Shown: piece by piece, positions 13,802 to 16,730 of the stretch
Numbering within the stretch: the stretch's first letter is position 1
Layout of the letters: the number at the start of each line of letters is the position of its first letter
NCBI GenBank assembly: GCA_002291945.1
Contig: DBAZ01000068.1
Location: forward strand, 1-16,730
Reading direction: 5' to 3'
Source: Tepidimonas sp. UBA997
GTDB taxonomy: Bacteria; Pseudomonadota; Gammaproteobacteria; Burkholderiales; Burkholderiaceae_C
DNA length: 16,730 nucleotides
Position numbers and translations under genes: made by a program
Notes under the pieces: model-generated
Seen by the model: the letters and a program-made list of their open reading frames with translations, nothing else
Databases searched by the model: none
Told to the model about the DNA's origin: nothing

Positions 13802-14541
13802 ACGGTCATGCCGCCGCACACCTCGATCACCGCGCCATTGACGTAGCTGGCCTCATCGCTGGCCAAAAAGGCATACACGTTGGCAATCTCCTCTGGGGTG
13901 CCGAGGCGTTTGAGCGGCACCTTGTGCGCCATCTCCTGCAGCACTTTTTCCGGGATGGTGCGCAGAATCGGGGTGTCCACGAACCCCGGTGCCACGGCAT
14001 TGACGCGGATGCCTTTGGGGCCGAGTTCGCGACTCCAGGTTTTGGTGAATCCGATCACCCCGAATTTGGTGGCGGCATAGTTGGTTTGGCCAAAGTTGCC
14101 ATAAATGCCGACGATGGAGGAGGCGTTGAGGATCACGCCGCTGCCTTGCAGCACCATCGCATCGGCCACCGCCTGGCTGCAGTGAAAAACGCCGCGCAGG
14201 TTCACATCCATGACCCGATCAAACTGTTCCGGGGTCATTTTTTGCAGGCGGGCGTCTTGGGTGACGCCGGCGTTGTTGACCAAAACATCGATGCGGCCAT
14301 AACGCTGCAACACCTCTTGAACCACCGCGTTCACCTGACTGCGCTGGGTCACGTCCATCACCCTGCCGATGGCTTGGCCACCGAGTGCCTGGCAGCGCTC
14401 AGCGACCGCGTCAACGGCTTGCTGGCGCATGTCGCAGGCCACCACGGTGGCTCCTTCGGCGGCGAACTTGAATGCGGTGGCTGCTCCGATCCCCTGGCCT
14501 GCGCCGGTGATCAGGGCTATCTTTCCCTCGAGACGTTTCAT
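13798..14541 (-). CDS. fabG: FabG-type 3-oxoacyl-ACP reductase (SDR family)
   Basis: A classical short-chain dehydrogenase of 247 residues. TGAGQGIG (12-19) binds NADP(H), NNAG is at 89-92, and Asn114, Ser142, Tyr155 and Lys159 form the catalytic tetrad in SIVGIYGNFGQTNYAATK. The PGFVDT segment and final GGMTV are typical of FabG. It would reduce 3-oxoacyl-ACP or a 3-oxoacyl-CoA; the neighbouring phaR raises the option of acetoacetyl-CoA reduction for PHB, but it is not the usual PhaB sequence. The start is ATG 14541 because GAGGA (reverse strand, 14548-14552) lies 6 bases upstream; an in-frame TTG at 14562 would add seven residues across that site. It converges with rlmB, 13 bases apart, and is divergent from phaR. 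Confidence 0.9.
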   Translation of the reverse strand: MKRLEGKIALITGAGQGIGAATAFKFAAEGATVVACDMRQQAVDAVAERCQALGGQAIGRVMDVTQRSQVNAVVQEVLQRYGRIDVLVNNAGVTQDARLQKMTPEQFDRVMDVNLRGVFHCSQAVADAMVLQGSGVILNASSIVGIYGNFGQTNYAATKFGVIGFTKTWSRELGPKGIRVNAVAPGFVDTPILRTIPEKVLQEMAHKVPLKRLGTPEEIANVYAFLASDEASYVNGAVIEVCGGMTV

Positions 14542-14570
14542 GGGTTTTCCTCTGCTTGGCAAAACTTTTC

Positions 14571-14576
14571 ATTCTA
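14571..14576 (-). promoter_or_regulatory. Candidate -10 element of the fabG-type gene
   Basis: The reverse strand reads TAGAAT (5 of 6 to consensus) 29 bases before the fabG start codon. No strong -35 is visible upstream. Confidence 0.35.
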
Positions 14577-14673
14577 ACGCTCGCCTGGCCGCAGGCGGCG
14601 TCGCGGCGTCGCCCCGCACGACGGCAATAAAGAGCGAACCCCTCTGTATCTGCCGGGTGCCCGCCAACGTGCC

Positions 14674-14679
14674 TACAAT
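14674..14679 (+). promoter_or_regulatory. Candidate -10 element of phaR
   Basis: TACAAT (5 of 6 to consensus) lies 64 bases before the chosen phaR start. The -35 region is weak (CTGCCG with an 18-base spacer). An ATG overlapping this hexamer is therefore unlikely to start translation. Confidence 0.4.
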
Positions 14680-14743
14680 GCGTCATCGTTACACCCAGGG
14701 TGATGCGGATGGCCTTCGCAACCCATCAACAGGAGTCCGTCCC

Positions 14744-15244
14744 GTGCAGAAACAAGAGGCCGCCAAGGCCGCGTCCGGCCCGTCGGTCCGGGTCATCAAG
14801 AAGTACCCCAATCGGCGCCTGTATGACACCAATGCATCGTCCTACATCACCTTGAATGAGGTCAAAGCGCTGGTAATGCGTGGGGAGTCGTTTGTGGTGC
14901 GGGAGGCCAAAAGTGGCGAGGATCTGACGCGCAGCATCCTGCTGCAGATCATCCTAGAAGAAGAAACGGCGGGCGTGCCGCTGTTTTCCGAAAGCATGCT
15001 CGCCAACCTGATTCGTTTCTACGGCCATGCCATGCAGGGTTACATGGGGTCTTATCTGGAAAAGAACTTGCAGGTGTTCATGGATCTGCAAAAGTCCATG
15101 ACCGATCCGACCAAGGGGTTTTCGCCCGAACTCTGGCAGCAGTTCATGGGCATGCAAACCCCGGTCATGCCGGGCATGGCTGGCATGACCGCCTTTACCC
15201 AGATGCAGGAAAAAATGCTGGAGGCCATGGGCGTCAAACGCTGA
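14744..15244 (+). CDS. phaR: PhaR, polyhydroxyalkanoate synthesis repressor
   Basis: PhaR binds PHB and DNA; it represses phasin genes until granules form. The 166-residue protein contains the PHB/PHA accumulation regulator DNA-binding domain, VIKKYPNRRLYDTNASSYIT (17-36), then EDLTRSILLQIILEEE (59-74), and one accumulation-regulator repeat (about 80-120) with LIRFYGHAMQGYMGSYLEKN. The C-terminus is rich in Met, Gln and Pro. The start is set at GTG 14744, with AGGAG (14731-14735) 8 bases upstream; the frame is open further upstream, and an ATG at 14690 would add 18 residues but lies next to the candidate -10 and has no ribosome binding site. rimO starts 20 bases after it. Confidence 0.92.
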   Translation: MQKQEAAKAASGPSVRVIKKYPNRRLYDTNASSYITLNEVKALVMRGESFVVREAKSGEDLTRSILLQIILEEETAGVPLFSESMLANLIRFYGHAMQGYMGSYLEKNLQVFMDLQKSMTDPTKGFSPELWQQFMGMQTPVMPGMAGMTAFTQMQEKMLEAMGVKR

Positions 15245-15263
15245 CCTGAGACAATCGGCAGCC

Positions 15264-16646
15264 ATGACCGAACTCGCCACTCCCAGCACCTCCACCCCCA
15301 AAGTCGGCTTTGTCAGCTTGGGCTGCCCGAAGGCCCTGACCGACTCCGAACTCATCCTCACGCAGCTCAGTGCCGAGGGCTACCAGACCAGCAAAACCTT
15401 TCAAGGGGCCGACCTCGTCATCGTCAACACCTGCGGTTTCATCGACGATGCGGTGCAAGAGAGTCTGGACACGATAGCCGAGGCCTTGGCCGAAAACGGC
15501 AAGGTGATCGTGACCGGCTGCCTGGGTGCTCGCGCCAGTGCAGGCGGCGCGAATCTGGTGCAGCAGGTGCATCCGGCGGTGCTGGCCGTGACCGGCCCTC
15601 ATGCCACCCACGAGGTGATGGAGGCGGTTCACAAGCATCTGCCCAAGCCGCACGACCCCTTTGTCGATCTGGTGCCGCCGCAGGGCATCAAGCTCACTCC
15701 TAGGCACTACGCCTACCTCAAGATCAGCGAGGGCTGCAATCACCGTTGCACTTTCTGCATCATCCCTTCGATGCGGGGCGATCTGGTCAGCCGTCCGGTG
15801 GGCGATGTGCTGACCGAGGCGCGCAAGCTGTTCGAGGCCGGGGTCAAGGAGTTGCTGGTGGTCAGCCAGGACACGTCCGCCTACGGTGTCGATGTGAAAT
15901 ACCGCACCGGCTTCTGGGATGGCAAGCCGGTCAAGACGCGCATGCTCGATCTGGTCGCGGCGCTCGGCGAGATGGCGCGTGGCTACGGTGCCTGGGTACG
16001 CCTGCATTACGTCTATCCGTATCCGCATGTGGACGAGGTGGTGCCGCTGATGGCGCAAGGGCTGATCCTGCCTTACCTCGATGTGCCCTTGCAGCACAGT
16101 CACCCGGACGTGCTGCGCCGCATGAAGCGGCCTGCCAGTGGAGAGCGTAACCTGGAGCGCATCCAGCGTTGGCGCGAAATCTGTGCGCCGATTGCGATAC
16201 GCAGCACCTTCATTGTCGGCTTTCCCGGCGAAACCGAAGCCGAATTCCAGCACCTGCTGGACTTTGTCCGGGAGGCGCAGATCGATCGGGCCGGGTGTTT
16301 TGCCTATTCGCCGGTGCAAGGGGCGGCGGCCAACCTGATCGATGACCCGCTGCCCGATGCCGTTCGCGAGCAACGCCGGGCCCGTTTCATGGCCGTGGCC
16401 GAGGAGGTGTCTGCCCAACGTTTGAGCCACCGGGTGGGAGCGACCATGCAGGTGCTGGTGGATCAGGCTTTGAGTCTGGGCAAAAAAGGGGGGGTGGGCC
16501 GCAGCTACGCCGATGCCCCCGAGATCGACGGCGTGGTGCGCCTGCTGCCGCCCGAGAAGGCCAGCAAAACTTACAAGGTGGGTGACTTCGTCAAGGCGCG
16601 TATCGTGTCGGCGCAGGGGCATGACCTGATCGGCATGCCGGTTTGA
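15264..16646 (+). CDS. rimO: Ribosomal protein S12 methylthiotransferase RimO
   Basis: RimO is a radical SAM enzyme that adds a methylthio group to an aspartate of ribosomal protein S12 (Asp88 in E. coli). The 460-residue protein has the UPF0004 N-terminal domain with cluster cysteines Cys21 (SLGCPKALTDSE), Cys57 (VNTCGF) and Cys86 (TGCLGAR), the radical SAM CxxxCxxC at Cys158, Cys162 and Cys165 (CNHRCTFC), and a C-terminal TRAM domain ending QGHDLIGMPV. SLGCPKALTDSE separates RimO from MiaB. Length is typical (E. coli 441). It lies 20 bases after phaR and may be cotranscribed, although GACAAT at 15248-15253 could also be a -10 element for a short-leader message. Confidence 0.96.
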   Translation: MTELATPSTSTPKVGFVSLGCPKALTDSELILTQLSAEGYQTSKTFQGADLVIVNTCGFIDDAVQESLDTIAEALAENGKVIVTGCLGARASAGGANLVQQVHPAVLAVTGPHATHEVMEAVHKHLPKPHDPFVDLVPPQGIKLTPRHYAYLKISEGCNHRCTFCIIPSMRGDLVSRPVGDVLTEARKLFEAGVKELLVVSQDTSAYGVDVKYRTGFWDGKPVKTRMLDLVAALGEMARGYGAWVRLHYVYPYPHVDEVVPLMAQGLILPYLDVPLQHSHPDVLRRMKRPASGERNLERIQRWREICAPIAIRSTFIVGFPGETEAEFQHLLDFVREAQIDRAGCFAYSPVQGAAANLIDDPLPDAVREQRRARFMAVAEEVSAQRLSHRVGATMQVLVDQALSLGKKGGVGRSYADAPEIDGVVRLLPPEKASKTYKVGDFVKARIVSAQGHDLIGMPV

Positions 16647-16664
16647 CATGCTGGCCCGACAAGG

Positions 16665-16699
16665 AAAAAGCCTGCCGTGCTTGGGAGCGCTGGCAGGCT
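16665..16699 (-). terminator. Intrinsic terminator of the leftward tRNA gene
   Basis: Read on the reverse strand, AGCCTGCC (16692-16699) and GGCAGGCT (16669-16676) form an 8-bp stem with a 15-base loop, followed by TTTTT (16665-16669, sharing one base with the stem). Outer arms CCCGACA (16655-16661) and TGTCGGG (16704-16710) enclose it and could extend the structure. On the plus strand there is no T-run, so rimO is not clearly terminated by it. Confidence 0.75.
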
Positions 16700-16710
16700 C
16701 TGCTGTCGGG

Positions 16711-16730
16711 TGGTGCCCAAGAGAGGACTC
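16711..16730 (-). tRNA. 3' end of a tRNA gene, cut by the window edge
   Basis: The reverse strand of the last 20 bases reads GAGTCCTCTCTTGGGCACCA. This is the end of a T-loop (GAGT), a 3' T-stem strand (CCTCT), a 3' acceptor strand (CTTGGGC), discriminator A and encoded CCA. The predicted 5' acceptor strand is GCCCAAG. A GCCCAAG...CTTGGGC acceptor occurs in betaproteobacterial tRNA-Leu, but the anticodon lies outside the window and identity is unproven. The terminator just downstream supports a transcribed tRNA. Confidence 0.8.

Noticed and set aside
1..16730. CRISPR arrays, insertion sequences, integrases and rRNA
   Set aside because: No regularly spaced repeats, transposase or integrase motifs, or rRNA-like sequence were seen anywhere in the window.

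Overview
The window reads as a GC-rich betaproteobacterial chromosome, most likely Burkholderiales and probably Comamonadaceae or a close relative. The evidence is gene content and order: hflK-hflC, then hisZ-purA-phosphoribosyltransferase, then a TesA-type esterase divergent from a LolD/YbbA-type ATPase, then rlmB, a fabG-type reductase, the PHB regulator phaR, and rimO. A stand-alone hisZ beside purA, together with phaR, fits that group well. Genus is not assignable from this stretch.

Layout. 1-2114: the 3' part of hflK (its start lies left of the window), hflC, and a perfect-stem intrinsic terminator. 2164-3071: a leftward prlF-yhaV toxin-antitoxin module with a readable promoter and two 16-bp palindromes. 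3072-3482: about 400 bases with no convincing gene, ending in a promoter for hisZ. 3483-6621: a rightward hisZ-purA-phosphoribosyltransferase operon. 6622-7978: a C5 cytosine methyltransferase gene interrupted by an in-frame amber codon, followed by short broken reading frames that may be remnants of a partner gene. 8024-9232: metC-type cystathionine beta-lyase. 9297-10674: tesA-like esterase (leftward) and an ABC ATPase (rightward) whose start codons overlap in one CATG. 10675-12853: an AT-richer upstream region, then a two-gene ATPase plus RloB operon, an AbiL-like predicted phage-defence system. 13032-13784: rlmB. 13798-14541: leftward fabG-type reductase. 14744-16646: phaR and rimO. The right edge cuts a leftward tRNA gene (last 20 bases, encoded CCA), which is followed by its own terminator.

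How it fits together. The backbone is housekeeping: membrane protease control (HflKC), histidine and purine synthesis, sulfur amino acid metabolism, ribosome modification (RlmB, RimO) and PHB control. Three accessory modules sit between backbone genes: the toxin-antitoxin pair, the damaged methyltransferase locus, and the ATPase/RloB pair. The third is the best candidate for an intact and little-described system; the methyltransferase is the most puzzling, because its break falls where known natural two-subunit C5 methyltransferases divide. Family assignments come from motif recognition only; no searches were run.
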